Counted from the stretch's first letter, positions 1-8,359 are shown. The stretch: DNA of 36,960 nucleotides from Acidobacteriota bacterium (GCA_022616615.1 JAKEER010000254.1:1-36960), one strand, 5' to 3'. Notes: a model not told the origin generated them from the sequence alone. A program made the numbers and translations.

Positions 1-138
1 AAGTTCCATATTCACCACACATGCTATCAGCTGCACCGTCGAAATCAAGCAATTCCTTTCCGGATCACCCCCTACCGCGAAAGCGGTTTAGTCCAACTAA
101 CTTAGATAACTACTCTTAACTATTTCAGAGAGGTACTC

Positions 139-163
139 AGTCTGCTGCAAGCGGACTCTTTTT
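139..163 (+). terminator. Rho-independent terminator
   Basis: A 7-bp stem (AGTCTGC with GCGGACT, one G-U pair) closes a 5-base loop and is followed by CTTTTT. It probably ends a transcript entering from the left of the window. It lies about 110 bases before the first gene. Confidence 0.6.
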
Positions 164-275
164 GCAGGTCCCATCGCCTCTTAGTACTAGTACACTTATC
201 TTAGGCAAAATCAACACTCTAGGTGATTGTAACCAGGCCCTGCGCGCCCTAAACTCTCGCACAAAGGAGTCTGAG

Positions 276-566
276 ATGACCGCGAACGCCGTGTCAGATA
301 ATTCCGAGATTGTCGTCAGTGGTAAAGACATGTTCGGCGCTCCCTTCAGCGAAAAAGCCCACCTGCTCTATCTCGATCAGTCTGAGTTTTCCTTTTCCCT
401 CTTTCGGCCTGTAGCGGAACACCAACCGCTTCGTGTGGACTTCCAGCCGGAAGAAAACCCATCCAATCAGTGTATCGAAGGACTCGTTGTCAGCGTCAAG
501 AGCCGACTGGACGGCATGCAGACAGTTGAAGTCAAAGTGCTCAACGGCACGAACGGCACGGCATAA
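276..566 (+). CDS. Small PilZ-like domain protein
   Basis: This is a 96-residue protein. The start at 276 is chosen because AAAGGAGT lies 6 bases upstream; an earlier in-frame start exists but has no such signal. The segment from about residue 14 to 90 (VSGKDMFGAPFSEKAHLL, then alternating hydrophobic strands) resembles the small beta-barrel PilZ-like domains common in Acidobacteriota, usually with a G-x-D-x-F-G-x-P-F opening. PilZ domains typically bind cyclic di-GMP through an RxxxR motif and a D/NxSxxG motif. Neither is clear here, so this may be a non-binding, degenerate member. The gene stands alone, convergent with the pentapeptide-repeat gene. The family call is an inference from pattern; a plain conserved hypothetical protein is the alternative. 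Confidence 0.6.
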   Translation: MTANAVSDNSEIVVSGKDMFGAPFSEKAHLLYLDQSEFSFSLFRPVAEHQPLRVDFQPEENPSNQCIEGLVVSVKSRLDGMQTVEVKVLNGTNGTA

Positions 567-663
567 GACGTCTCTGTCGCGAAACTCATTCGGCCAATTA
601 GGAAGGGAATTTCAAGATAAGCGCGCTCCCTCCTCCTTCCTCCAAGGACATTCGAAAACAAAT

Positions 664-1935
664 CTATTTCGGTCCGATCTCCAACGGTACCGCTTTGATG
701 GTCTTCTTCAAACTCTTGTTCATCGTCTTGCCGTTGTTCACCATCTTGCGGCTGGCCGCTTCTGCTGCATCAAAGGGCAACTGTGTCTTGTCATCAAATA
801 ACGCCCCCGCAAGATTCGCAGACCGGAAATGCACGTCAAGAGCTCGCAGAGCAAGAGTCGGCCCTCGTTCTCCGACCAACCCTTCCTGGAGATTGGCGCC
901 TCTCAGATCGGCCTTTTGAAAGTCGGCACCGAGCAGCGTGGCGCCTGACAGGTCGGCGCCTTGCAGCAGACTGCCACGGAAGCTGGCGTTCATCAGATTC
1001 GCGCCGCGCAAGTTGGCCTGGTTTAAGTTGGCGTTGCTGAGGTCAGCAGCCACCAGGTTTGCTTCGCTCAAGTCGGCGCCTTCCATCCGTGCGCGACGAA
1101 ACCTGGCCTGGCTTAGCTCTGCTTTGTGGAATCTTGCGCGCGCCAGAGAGGCGTCGCTGAGGTCTGCTTGCACGAGCTTTGCGTGTTCCAGATTGGCCTG
1201 CTCGAGCCAGACACCTGTTAATTCGGATTGATCGAACCAACCCCCACTTAGATCGACTCCGCTCAGATTCGTGCGGTTCAGCTTCGACCAAGCCAAATCG
1301 GCGCCGCGGAGCAAAACCTGCCGCAAATCCACGCCATTCAAATCCACTTTGAAAAATCTTGCGTTGGAAAAGTTTGCCGATCGCAAGTTCGTGCCGCGGA
1401 GATTCAGGTGGTGAAGTGCCGCGCCGCGAAAGTCGGACCCAGAGAGATCAGTCTTTTCGAGAATGACATTGAGGAGCTTCGCTTCGGCTAGTGTGGCTCC
1501 GCTAAGATCGGCGCCAGTCAGGTTCGCGTCGGCCAGATTCGCCTCCGACAGATCGGCGCCTCGCAGAACCGCTCCGTTGAGTCGGGCCCCAGCCAGGTCT
1601 GCGGCCCGTAGCCGGGCGCCCGAAAGATCCTTTCCCCGAAGATCAAATCCTTTCAAGTCGGCGCCAGCCAAATCACCGCATGGAGCCAATAGTCGCGGAT
1701 TGGTTCCCTTCTGTCCTGCCGCATTGCGGCATTCGCCTTCAGATTGCTCATAGCGATACTCGATCTGATCGGGAGAATTCACCTGGACAATTACCGGCTG
1801 CGCCGTTCCGTCTTGTGATCCGAAACCTGGCCGCTCGCTGTTCCAGCAGAGAGTGGTAAGCGAAAACGGCAGCAGAAAGCGCCGCACTTTCGGTGAGAAG
1901 AGCTGTGGCGACATGGCAGCCAAACCAAAGGTCAT
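664..1935 (-). CDS. Pentapeptide-repeat protein, probably exported
   Basis: This is a 423-residue protein. From about residue 95 to 370 it is made almost entirely of tandem A(D/N)LxG/x pentapeptides (for example ADLKGFDLRGKDLSGARL). Such repeats fold into a right-handed four-sided beta helix. Some family members mimic DNA and protect gyrase, but most have no known role. The N-terminus has a basic stretch followed by a short hydrophobic run (KVRRFLLPFSLTTLC), which suggests export but is not a textbook signal peptide. A less repetitive region of about 60 residues precedes the repeats, and the tail is basic. No Shine-Dalgarno sequence precedes the chosen start, and a second ATG lies seven codons later. 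The gene is convergent with the small gene to its left and divergent from the oxidoreductase to its right. The specific function is unknown. Confidence 0.88.
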   Translation of the reverse strand: MTFGLAAMSPQLFSPKVRRFLLPFSLTTLCWNSERPGFGSQDGTAQPVIVQVNSPDQIEYRYEQSEGECRNAAGQKGTNPRLLAPCGDLAGADLKGFDLRGKDLSGARLRAADLAGARLNGAVLRGADLSEANLADANLTGADLSGATLAEAKLLNVILEKTDLSGSDFRGAALHHLNLRGTNLRSANFSNARFFKVDLNGVDLRQVLLRGADLAWSKLNRTNLSGVDLSGGWFDQSELTGVWLEQANLEHAKLVQADLSDASLARARFHKAELSQARFRRARMEGADLSEANLVAADLSNANLNQANLRGANLMNASFRGSLLQGADLSGATLLGADFQKADLRGANLQEGLVGERGPTLALRALDVHFRSANLAGALFDDKTQLPFDAAEAASRKMVNNGKTMNKSLKKTIKAVPLEIGPK

Positions 1936-2323
1936 CTGATGGAGAAATCATAACGCGCCCAGCAGCCAAAAGCCACTGGAAGGCCGTCAAAATCCCGAAA
2001 GTGAATGAATTGGTTCTAGCCCTGTGACACGCGGGCTATACTCACTGGCCCTCCGCAGTTCGATAGGTCGATCCGTCAGGTATTCAGAAAGGGGTTTGGC
2101 GGGGTCCTGGCAGGAATGCACTCTGCGGTTGCGAGGCAGTACAAAACCGCATAATCTAACCCCTGAGTCGCGATCAATTAGGGCGGAGCCCCGCACTTGA
2201 GCCGTGCGTCTGGCCGCGCTGCAGTGGATCATTCCTTCGAGGTTCCGCTTCTGAAAGTTTGCCTTCAAGACCCATTCCTGGCTTTTGCAAGATTATGTAC
2301 ACCCTGTAAGTGAGGAGGCTGCT
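1936..2323. other. Intergenic region, no gene seen
   Basis: This spacer of about 390 bases separates the divergent pentapeptide-repeat and oxidoreductase genes. It must hold promoters for one or both, but no convincing -35/-10 pair stands out. Short open frames here have no recognisable product. Confidence 0.5.
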
Positions 2324-3667
2324 ATGAAAGACAAAGCTCGACGCAAGTTTCTCAAACAATCTATTGGCTTAGGCGCAGCCGGAGCAGCGCTGCTGGCACG
2401 GCCCATTTCTGCGGCTGCATATTCGCGAGTTCTCGGAGCTAACGACCGCATCCGCGTGGCGCTCATCGGCTGTGGCGGCATGGGCCGTTCCGACCTGCGC
2501 GACTTTTTGAAAGTGAAAGACGTTGAATGTGTGGCGCTGTGCGACGTGGATGATTCGCAGGTTGCCGAAGGCATGAAAAAGATTGTCGAGCCAACCTCTC
2601 AGACTCCCGGCTTGACTACGCGCGACTTTCGCAAGGTGCTGGACATGAAGGAACTCGAGGCGGTGATTGTCGCCACTCCAGACCACTGGCATGCACTGCC
2701 CATGGTGATGGCTTGCCAGGCGGGGAAAGACGTCTATGTGGAAAAACCGCTGTCGGTCAGCATCGGCGAAGGCCGCGTAATGGTTGACGTGGCGCGGAAG
2801 CATGACCGCGTGGTGCAGATGGGCACTCAGCAGCGCAGCGCTCCACATTACGCCGACGCGGTCGACTACGTCAAAAGCGGAAAGCTGGGTCGGGTGCGCC
2901 TTGTACGTGCCTGGGCATATCTTGACTGGAAGGGTGAGACTCCCGTGCAGCCCGATGCTCCGGTTCCAGCGGGTGTGGATTACGACATGTGGCTGGGACC
3001 CGCCAGAAAACGGCCCTTCAACCTGAACCGCTTTCACTTTACCTTCCGTTGGTACTGGGATTATTCCGGCGGCCTGATGACCGACTGGGGCGCTCATATG
3101 ATCGATATCGCCAATTGGGCTATGGGTATCAAAGCGCCCAGCTCAGCAGTCTCGATTGGCGGTAAGTTCGGATATCCCAACGACGCGATGGAAACGCCAG
3201 ACACACAGCAGGTGATGTGGGCATTTCCAGGATTCAGCATGATCTGGGAGCATGCACTTGGCGTCGGACGCGGTCCGGAAGCGCGCGAGCATGGCGTGCA
3301 GTTCCATGGTGAGCAAGGCGTTCTGGTGGTCGAGCGTGGCGGCTGGGAGGTCTATCCGGAAACGGACCGCATCGACAAACCCGGCAGGATCTACAAGTCA
3401 GCCGGCGTCCCGCGCCGCTCCGCTTCCGGCGACATGCATCTGCTGCATGTTCAGAATTTCATCGACTGCATGCGTTCGCGCAAGCGGCCGAACTCCGACC
3501 TAGAGATCGGGCATAATTCGATGATCGCTTGCCATCTCGGAAACATCGCGCAGCGCCTGGGTCGCCAGGTGAAGTGGGACGTCGAAAAAGAGATGATCAT
3601 TGGCGACAAGGAAGCGCAGAGCCACGTTTTGCGCGAGTATCGCGCTCCGTGGAAGCTGGTGACATAA
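2324..3667 (+). CDS. Gfo/Idh/MocA-family oxidoreductase with Tat signal
   Basis: This is a 447-residue NAD(P)-dependent dehydrogenase-like protein. The start at 2324 follows TGAGGAGG at 2311-2318 and opens a twin-arginine signal (RRKFLK, then a Gly/Ala-rich hydrophobic core ending near SAAAY). This implies folded export across the inner membrane. The Rossmann fold begins with VALIGCGGMGRSD (residues about 46-58), and the diagnostic EKP motif occurs in DVYVEKPLSV. The C-terminal alpha/beta domain includes WYWDYSGGLMTDWGAHMID, typical of the secreted branch of the family that acts on sugars or their derivatives. The substrate cannot be told from sequence. The gene appears monocistronic, with the sigma-factor relic 59 bases downstream. 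Confidence 0.93.
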   Translation: MKDKARRKFLKQSIGLGAAGAALLARPISAAAYSRVLGANDRIRVALIGCGGMGRSDLRDFLKVKDVECVALCDVDDSQVAEGMKKIVEPTSQTPGLTTRDFRKVLDMKELEAVIVATPDHWHALPMVMACQAGKDVYVEKPLSVSIGEGRVMVDVARKHDRVVQMGTQQRSAPHYADAVDYVKSGKLGRVRLVRAWAYLDWKGETPVQPDAPVPAGVDYDMWLGPARKRPFNLNRFHFTFRWYWDYSGGLMTDWGAHMIDIANWAMGIKAPSSAVSIGGKFGYPNDAMETPDTQQVMWAFPGFSMIWEHALGVGRGPEAREHGVQFHGEQGVLVVERGGWEVYPETDRIDKPGRIYKSAGVPRRSASGDMHLLHVQNFIDCMRSRKRPNSDLEIGHNSMIACHLGNIAQRLGRQVKWDVEKEMIIGDKEAQSHVLREYRAPWKLVT

Positions 3668-3726
3668 GAGCAGCCAAGCCCGGAAACGAAACCCGCCCGA
3701 GGTGGATCAAGAAGATGGGTTGAGGA

Positions 3727-4204
3727 ATGGCTGCAGTTGTGGAGAAGTCCACGGAATTCGCCGTCGCCGAGTTTCAGCAAGGCCACGATCAGGACAGAAA
3801 TCTTCAACTTCTGTTCGAACGCTTCTATGCGCAGGTGTGCCGTTTTTTCCAGCGCAAGGGATTGCCGCTGGAAGACTGCCAGGAACTAACCCAAGAGGTT
3901 TTCTTTTCTGTCTATAAGGGACTGCTGGAGTTGCGCCAAGCTGAGCAGTTTCAAAGCTGGCTCTTCACAGAGTGGAGAAGGAGTACCAAAGCACCCGCAT
4001 TACGCCGTCGAAATAGCGCACTACGGTGGCGAGATCCTTTGGCGGGGAGAAGGCTTGCCGCAGGACCGCTTCAGCAACTTTTTCATCCGCGTGCATCAGT
4101 CCTTTCTGAATGAAGGTGTTTATGAGGTGAAGCTTTATGGCAGTTCGGCCGAGGGCTTGAACCCCGTGGCCAAGTATCTTCTTAAGATCCGGATGATTCC
4201 TTAA
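3727..4204 (+). pseudogene. Fused relic: ECF sigma factor start joined to anti-sigma end
   Basis: The first 79 codons (3727 to about 3963) encode sigma-70 region 2 of an ECF sigma factor: FYAQVCRFF, then CQELTQEVFFSVYKGL and FQSWLF. Just where region 2 should continue into a linker and region 4, the match stops and the frame becomes nonsense, closing at 4113. In the +1 frame from about 3989 to the TAA at 4202, the sequence reads HYAVEIAHYGGEILWRGEGL and later VYEVKLYGSSAEGL. This resembles the C-terminal domain of acidobacterial anti-sigma proteins, which are normally encoded directly downstream of such sigma genes. The simplest reading is one deletion that removed the sigma C-terminus and most of the anti-sigma gene, leaving a dead locus. 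The sigma half is clear; the anti-sigma half is recognised by pattern only. Confidence 0.68.
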
Positions 4205-4287
4205 TGAGGCTTCCCTGCCAACGTTCTCAACATCTGATAAGCAAAGTGCGATCGAGGAGAGAATAAGACTGCCCGCCTCCTCACGTC

Positions 4288-4312
4288 GGCCCCTACGGGG
4301 TCGTGAAAAGTC
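4288..4312. repeat. Hairpin motif at the selA 3' end
   Basis: GGCCCC and GGGGTC pair around a TAC loop and are followed by GTGAAAAG. The hairpin overlaps the selA stop codon. A near twin occurs at 5761-5785 just upstream of selA, so this looks like a dispersed hairpin repeat. Confidence 0.4.
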
Positions 4313-5699
4313 TTCGGAGGGCTTCCAGCACGAGCCCGTCATCTTCTGGAAACACCGTGCGCAGGTCGAGCAGCAGGCAATTGTTTTCCAGGCGGGAGAG
4401 AACAGGCGGGGCGCCGCTTCTCAACCGCGCCTCCATTCTTGAGGGTGAAAGGTCGCGGTCAGACAGAGCTAGAAGCCGGGTGGGAATGCCTCGATCCGGC
4501 GTGCAACCGCCTCCAATCATTGACTGGCCGTCAATAATCCGGAGTTCAGCTGAACCAGGCAGCGTGAGCTGGCTGGCAATGGCTTGCGCACGCTGACCAA
4601 TGCGGGCGGACGGCGCATGAAGCATCTGCCCCAAAGGAATGTCTTCTGCCTCGCGCTGCTTCAGGTAGGAGATCAGGGTCGACTCCAGCACCGACAGGGT
4701 GAGTTTGTCTACGCGTAGAGCGCGAAAAAGCGGGTTACGGCGGATCTTCTGAACCAGGTCTGCCTCCCCAGCCAGAATGCCTGCCTGCGGGCCGCCGAGC
4801 AATTTGTCTCCGCTGAAGCAGACGAGTGGAACACCCGATTTCAAGCTGGCCCGTGGGTCGGGTTCGTCGTCAATGCCGAAGCTCTGCAAATCCATCAGGC
4901 AGCCGCTGCCCAAGTCTTCCACTAACGGGATTGGTTTTTCGCACGCGAACTGGATGAGTTCTTCCAAAGCGGGCCGAGACGAAAACCCAACGATGCGGAA
5001 GTTGCTCGGATGCACGCGGAGGATGAGCCGCGTCCTTTCCGTGACGGCCTCAGCGTAGTCGGACAGCCGTGTCTTGTTCGTCGTTCCAACCTCTTTCAGC
5101 ACCGCGCCGCTCTTGCGCAGAATGTCAGGAATACGGAACGAGTCTCCAATCTCAATCAACTCACCACGCGAGATGAGTACTTCGGCGCCTTCAGCCAGCG
5201 TGTTCAAGGCTAGAAAGAGCGCAGCGGCGCAGTTATTCACCACGACGGCCTGTTCGCAGCTCAGCAGTTCCTTGAGCAGCCGGTCGGCAAACACGTCCCG
5301 CCGACCGCGAGTGCCCCGATCCAGATCGAACTCCAGGTTGGAATAGTTGCCAGCAACAGAAGCCAAATGTTCTAAAGCCCTCCGTCCAAGCGGCGCTCGG
5401 CCAAAGTTTGTGTGGAGCAGGACACCCGTGCAGTTGATCACCTTTCTCAAAGCAGGGGTTGTCCAGCGCTCAAACTCGCTTTGCAGCGCCTCGAGGATGC
5501 TTGCTGTAAAGCTCGCCGTGTCAGAATCTTGTGCTATTCCACTGCTTAAACTCTGCCGAAGAGAATTTAGAACCTTACGCAACAGACTCACCACAAAGGG
5601 ACGGCTGGTCTGCAGAATGAGGTTCGCGACGGCGGGTTCCTCCAGGAGCCTGTCCACAGGCGGGATGTTGCGCAAGAGATTGTTCTGGGTTAGCTGCAT
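4293..5699 (-). CDS. selA: L-seryl-tRNA(Sec) selenium transferase
   Basis: SelA is a PLP-dependent enzyme that converts Ser-tRNA(Sec) to Sec-tRNA(Sec) using selenophosphate. The 468-residue length matches the family. The N-terminal segment RNIPPVDRLLEEP is the usual SelA opening. The fold-type I core contains NCTGVLLHTNFGRAPL, VVNNCAAALFLALN and VHPSNFRIVGF, and the PLP lysine lies in CFSGDKLLGGPQAG near residue 295. The start at 5699 fits the family N-terminus, though no Shine-Dalgarno sequence is visible. selA implies a selenocysteine pathway, but neither selB, selD nor tRNA-Sec is in the window. Both flanks are repeat-rich, and similar hairpins lie close to its start and stop. Confidence 0.96.
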   Translation of the reverse strand: MQLTQNNLLRNIPPVDRLLEEPAVANLILQTSRPFVVSLLRKVLNSLRQSLSSGIAQDSDTASFTASILEALQSEFERWTTPALRKVINCTGVLLHTNFGRAPLGRRALEHLASVAGNYSNLEFDLDRGTRGRRDVFADRLLKELLSCEQAVVVNNCAAALFLALNTLAEGAEVLISRGELIEIGDSFRIPDILRKSGAVLKEVGTTNKTRLSDYAEAVTERTRLILRVHPSNFRIVGFSSRPALEELIQFACEKPIPLVEDLGSGCLMDLQSFGIDDEPDPRASLKSGVPLVCFSGDKLLGGPQAGILAGEADLVQKIRRNPLFRALRVDKLTLSVLESTLISYLKQREAEDIPLGQMLHAPSARIGQRAQAIASQLTLPGSAELRIIDGQSMIGGGCTPDRGIPTRLLALSDRDLSPSRMEARLRSGAPPVLSRLENNCLLLDLRTVFPEDDGLVLEALRRLFTTP

Positions 5700-5760
5700 A
5701 TGAATAAGTGCAGAAGTAAGAAGACCGCACGGGGGGTTGAATCAGCACGCCTCATCTCCC

Positions 5761-5785
5761 GGCCCCTTGGGGCTGTGAAAAAATT
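5761..5785. repeat. Hairpin motif upstream of selA
   Basis: GGCCCC TT GGGGC followed by TGTGAAAAAATT closely resembles the motif at 4288-4312. It could act as a terminator on the plus strand, but its duplication suggests a mobile or dispersed hairpin. Confidence 0.4.
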
Positions 5786-5859
5786 GAATCGGGACAATCC
5801 TGATCTATCCCGGTTCTGAATCCACAGCCGAAAACGCGCGCGGAGCGCGCGTTCCTGGA

Positions 5860-5983
5860 GATTGGACATTTTGCTTCCCCTCCTCGGCTGACCTCGGCTG
5901 AGGAGGGGCGGACGCTGGCACGGGACGGCGGTCCCACGCCAGCGCCGGGGTGGTGCGACCAGCCCATGCGGAAACCTCCAATC
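5860..5983. repeat. Two-hairpin MITE-like repeat, copy 1
   Basis: This 124-bp unit is bounded by the inverted 7-mer GATTGGA...TCCAATC. It contains CCCCTCCTC paired with GAGGAGGGG, then CGCTGGC paired with GCCAGCG, then the conserved GGGGTGGTGCGACC and GCGGAAACC. It matches the unit at 20571-20679 along nearly its whole length. There is no coding capacity for a transposase. Confidence 0.7.
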
Positions 5984-6049
5984 GGACGTTTCGTGCCGCA
6001 AGAGGCTCTTCCTCGATACGAACGCTTGAATGACGGGTCTCGGTGGATC

Positions 6050-6143
6050 CCTCAGACCACCCCCGTGCCGCTGCGCGACCGCCGTCGCTGCGCGGCACAT
6101 CCCCTCCTGATCTCAGGAGGGGAGCCGGAAAAACGTCCAATTC
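6050..6143. repeat. Two-hairpin MITE-like repeat, copy 3, inverted and diverged
   Basis: Read on the minus strand, this begins GAATTGGACG, then CTCCCCTCCT with AGGAGGGG, a second GC hairpin, and GGGGGTGGTCTGA. This is the same order as copies 1 and 2. It faces copy 1, so together they make a large imperfect palindrome in this spacer. The distal end is worn. Confidence 0.5.
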
Positions 6144-6341
6144 GCAGAAACGCGCGCGTTCCACCTGTATGGAGCGGGCGCGTGGGACCGCTGTCCCCCT
6201 GCGCACGCTTCTTGCCGAACGAGCCGATATTCAATTTTGTCACAGCTTCTCTCTACCCAAGCGGGGCGAGGAGGAGCGAACATGCGCAACTTGTGCCGCT
6301 AATCAATGGTCCGACTAATAATTCCCTGCAGGCTTTTCACA

Positions 6342-6369
6342 TTGACCCTGTTCGACGCGCAACGATAAT
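6342..6369 (+). promoter_or_regulatory. Sigma-70 promoter
   Basis: TTGACC at 6342-6347 and GATAAT at 6364-6369 are 16 bases apart, about 40 bases before the ATG at 6409. The position and near-consensus boxes make this the likely promoter of the next gene. Confidence 0.6.
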
Positions 6370-6408
6370 ATCGCAACAGATTTGGTCAGGTAAACGGATT
6401 AGAGTGTC

Positions 6409-6990
6409 ATGGATGTAGACCAGGAGCTGACGATTCTTGAAGATGGCATCCGCCGCCTCAAGATCGAGTATGAGATCTTCTTCAACGGTGGGGCGAAAAG
6501 GTTGCCTTATGACCTGCGCTGGCGTGTGGAGTCGCTCATCAAGAAGTACAGCGACTTCGGCAAGATGAGCTCTGCGCAGCGATTCCGGTACAACACGCTC
6601 GTTGCCAAGTTCCAGTCGTACAGCGATCTCTGGCGCCGAATGGTGAAGAGCAAAGAAGAGGGACGCCCGGCGTGTATCACCGTACCAGCCGCCGACGCGG
6701 AGGCAAGCATCGAAATCCAAGGACAGGCTTCAGGCGACAGGATGATTTGCCAATTGGTTTGTAGCGATCCGGAAGCTGAAGAAGAAAAGCTGCAGAATCT
6801 ATTCAAGAGTCTTGTCGAGGCCAAGCGCGAGTGCGGCGAAAAACCGGAGACTCTCCAGTTTCAGACCTTCAAGAAGTTCCTGGCCGAAAAGACTGCCAAG
6901 TTGAAAGATCAGTTCAAGTGTGAGTCTGTTTGTTATGTCATCTCCGTGGAAGCAGGCAAAGTGAAGTTGACAGCCAAGGGCAAGATTTGA
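6409..6990 (+). CDS. Conserved protein resembling the MXAN_5187 C-terminal family
   Basis: This is a 193-residue soluble protein of unknown function. The N-terminal half (LEDGIRRLKIEYEIFFNGG, then LIKKYSDFGKMSSAQRFRYN and FQSYSDLWRRMVKSKEEG) matches my memory of a family in Acidobacteriota and Myxococcota annotated as MXAN_5187 C-terminal domain. The C-terminal half (FQTFKKFLAEKTAKLKDQF, then SVCYVISVEAGKVKLTAKGK) is the other conserved block. The helical N-terminus has no signal peptide or membrane segment. A good promoter lies directly upstream. The family assignment is from recollection of its pattern, and no biochemical role should be inferred. Confidence 0.75.
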   Translation: MDVDQELTILEDGIRRLKIEYEIFFNGGAKRLPYDLRWRVESLIKKYSDFGKMSSAQRFRYNTLVAKFQSYSDLWRRMVKSKEEGRPACITVPAADAEASIEIQGQASGDRMICQLVCSDPEAEEEKLQNLFKSLVEAKRECGEKPETLQFQTFKKFLAEKTAKLKDQFKCESVCYVISVEAGKVKLTAKGKI

Positions 6991-7088
6991 AGAATTTCAT
7001 CCCGCTCGTTGCCGGTGTTCAGCCTGACACGGCACTTCTGGCCGGTGGCCGTTGATCCCCTAAAAGCCTCCTTACGAATCCTAGAACT

Positions 7089-7874
7089 GTGCTCTGTTTA
7101 GTCAAAGTGGTTTCTCGGCAGATGCTATCAGTGGCGCTGCTGTTTTCGGCGGCGACGCGTGCAGTGACGGCTTCTCCCGAGGATCGTTTGCACGTTGCAC
7201 AAGAACGTCAGGCCGGTGCGGTTCCAGTAGTGAAGCCAGCAGCATTCGCTATCGCCGAAAAGGCTTGCCTGTGGATGCCCGAGTCGTTTCGGCGAGTCAT
7301 GGCCCGCAACATGGCTGGCATCAGCCAAGGAATAGCCGAAGTTGCCACAGAGAAGCTTCTGCCCCAGTCAGAAAGGCTCCGCCTGGAAGAGAGGGTCTTG
7401 CACAGCATGGATCTCGCGGTGCAGAGGCTCCGGTCACAACCAAAGTTTTCAGACGCTGCCAAAGACCTCGGCGCTCTCGCACAGATGATGCTCCTGCTGA
7501 ACCTGCCGGCAGCGGAAGAAGTCGGCAGCAAGGCGGTTCTCGCGCTCGAGGAAGTCATTGGCCGCAACAGTTCGGCATTTCGCATCGTGGTGTATGATAA
7601 TTCGGAAATAGAGAGCGGCCGCGATGCTGCCCGAAGCCTGTTGGAGGCAATACGCCGGCGCCGCTTTGCCCTTTCCGAGCGCTTTCAGGGAGTCCACGCA
7701 CCCAAAGCGCTTACAGCTTCGCCACGCGCGCTCGACCCGAGGTCACCGCTATACGGGATTGCTGCGCTGGTCTACTCACACGCCGTCAATGACACGGCAA
7801 GAACGTGGTGGTGGATCTGGAAATCGGCCAATGGAGATATGTCGGGCCGGCCGTTGCTGGAGCTGGAGCGGTGA
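7089..7874 (+). CDS. Exported hypothetical protein
   Basis: This is a 261-residue protein I cannot place in a named family. The GTG start at 7089 is preferred because it adds a basic n-region (VKVVSRQ) before the hydrophobic core MLSVALLFSAAT and a plausible signal-peptidase site near AVTA. Starting at ATG 7122 would remove the positive charges. The mature part is mainly helical, with PESFRRVMARNMAGISQGIAE followed by LPQSERLRLEERVLHSM. This faintly recalls zinc-dependent S1/P1 nuclease or phospholipase C-like proteins, but no metal-ligand set is evident. A late segment, WWWIWKSANGDM, is unusually tryptophan-rich. The gene is followed directly by a repeat-filled spacer and then purH. Confidence 0.65.
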   Translation: MLCLVKVVSRQMLSVALLFSAATRAVTASPEDRLHVAQERQAGAVPVVKPAAFAIAEKACLWMPESFRRVMARNMAGISQGIAEVATEKLLPQSERLRLEERVLHSMDLAVQRLRSQPKFSDAAKDLGALAQMMLLLNLPAAEEVGSKAVLALEEVIGRNSSAFRIVVYDNSEIESGRDAARSLLEAIRRRRFALSERFQGVHAPKALTASPRALDPRSPLYGIAALVYSHAVNDTARTWWWIWKSANGDMSGRPLLELER

Positions 7875-7876
7875 AT

Positions 7877-7899
7877 GGCGCCCGCTGCGCATGAAAATG
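7877..7899. repeat. Dispersed GGCGCC...ATGAAAA motif, weak copy
   Basis: GGCGCC followed by GCATGAAAATG is a weaker member of the 23-base motif seen at 8089, 8337 and 17897. It begins two bases after the stop codon of the exported protein. Confidence 0.4.
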
Positions 7900-8088
7900 G
7901 GAACCCCCCCCGTTGGATAAGGGTTTGGATAAGGAGGGGAGCGGCGGCGCGGCCCCGCCGCTGCGGGGGTGGTTCGATCCGTCGCCTACGAAGCACAACC
8001 CATCAACCACCCGTGCCGTGGCTCTTGGCCGGGGCATCCCTCGTCAGTTGAGGGGAGCCTATTTCAAGGGAGTTGTTCATTGCCGCTC

Positions 8089-8111
8089 GGCGGCGCCACG
8101 TTCGATGAAAA
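8089..8111. repeat. Dispersed 23-base motif, copy A
   Basis: GGCGGCGCCACGTTCGATGA followed by AAA. It shares 17-18 of 23 positions with copies at 8337-8359 and 17897-17919; the GATGAAAA end is invariant in these three. Confidence 0.5.
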
Positions 8112-8143
8112 TATTCCCCCTTAACAAAACTTAACAAAGGGGC

Positions 8144-8211
8144 GGCGCGGAGCGCCAGCGGTCGCGGAGCGCCAGCGGTCGCGGAGCGCCAGCGGTCGCG
8201 GAGCGCCAGGG
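8144..8211. repeat. 17-bp tandem repeat, four units
   Basis: The unit GTCGCGGAGCGCCAGCG occurs at 8161-8177, 8178-8194 and 8195-8211 (last unit one base different), preceded by a variant at 8144-8160. There are no spacers, so it is not a CRISPR array. Confidence 0.9.
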
Positions 8212-8336
8212 GTTTTCCGTTCGGCTTTGCCGAACCTATCAAGACAACCCCCTGAAGGCTCCGCGACCGCCGTCGCTTCGCCTTCTTTCCCCCTTTTATA
8301 AGGGGGATTTTCAGGGAGCCTTTTGATACCGGCTTT

Positions 8337-8359
8337 GCCGCGCCACGACGGATGAAAAT
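8337..8359. repeat. Dispersed 23-base motif, copy B
   Basis: GCCGCGCCACGACGGATGAA followed by AAT. It has the same core as copy A, GCGCCAC then four variable bases then GATGAAAA. Confidence 0.5.

Noticed and set aside
5752-6318. Several overlapping open frames on both strands
   Set aside because: They lie inside the hairpin repeats, have biased composition and end in repeat sequence.
8144-8211. Possible CRISPR array
   Set aside because: The units are directly adjacent with no spacers, and no cas gene is present.
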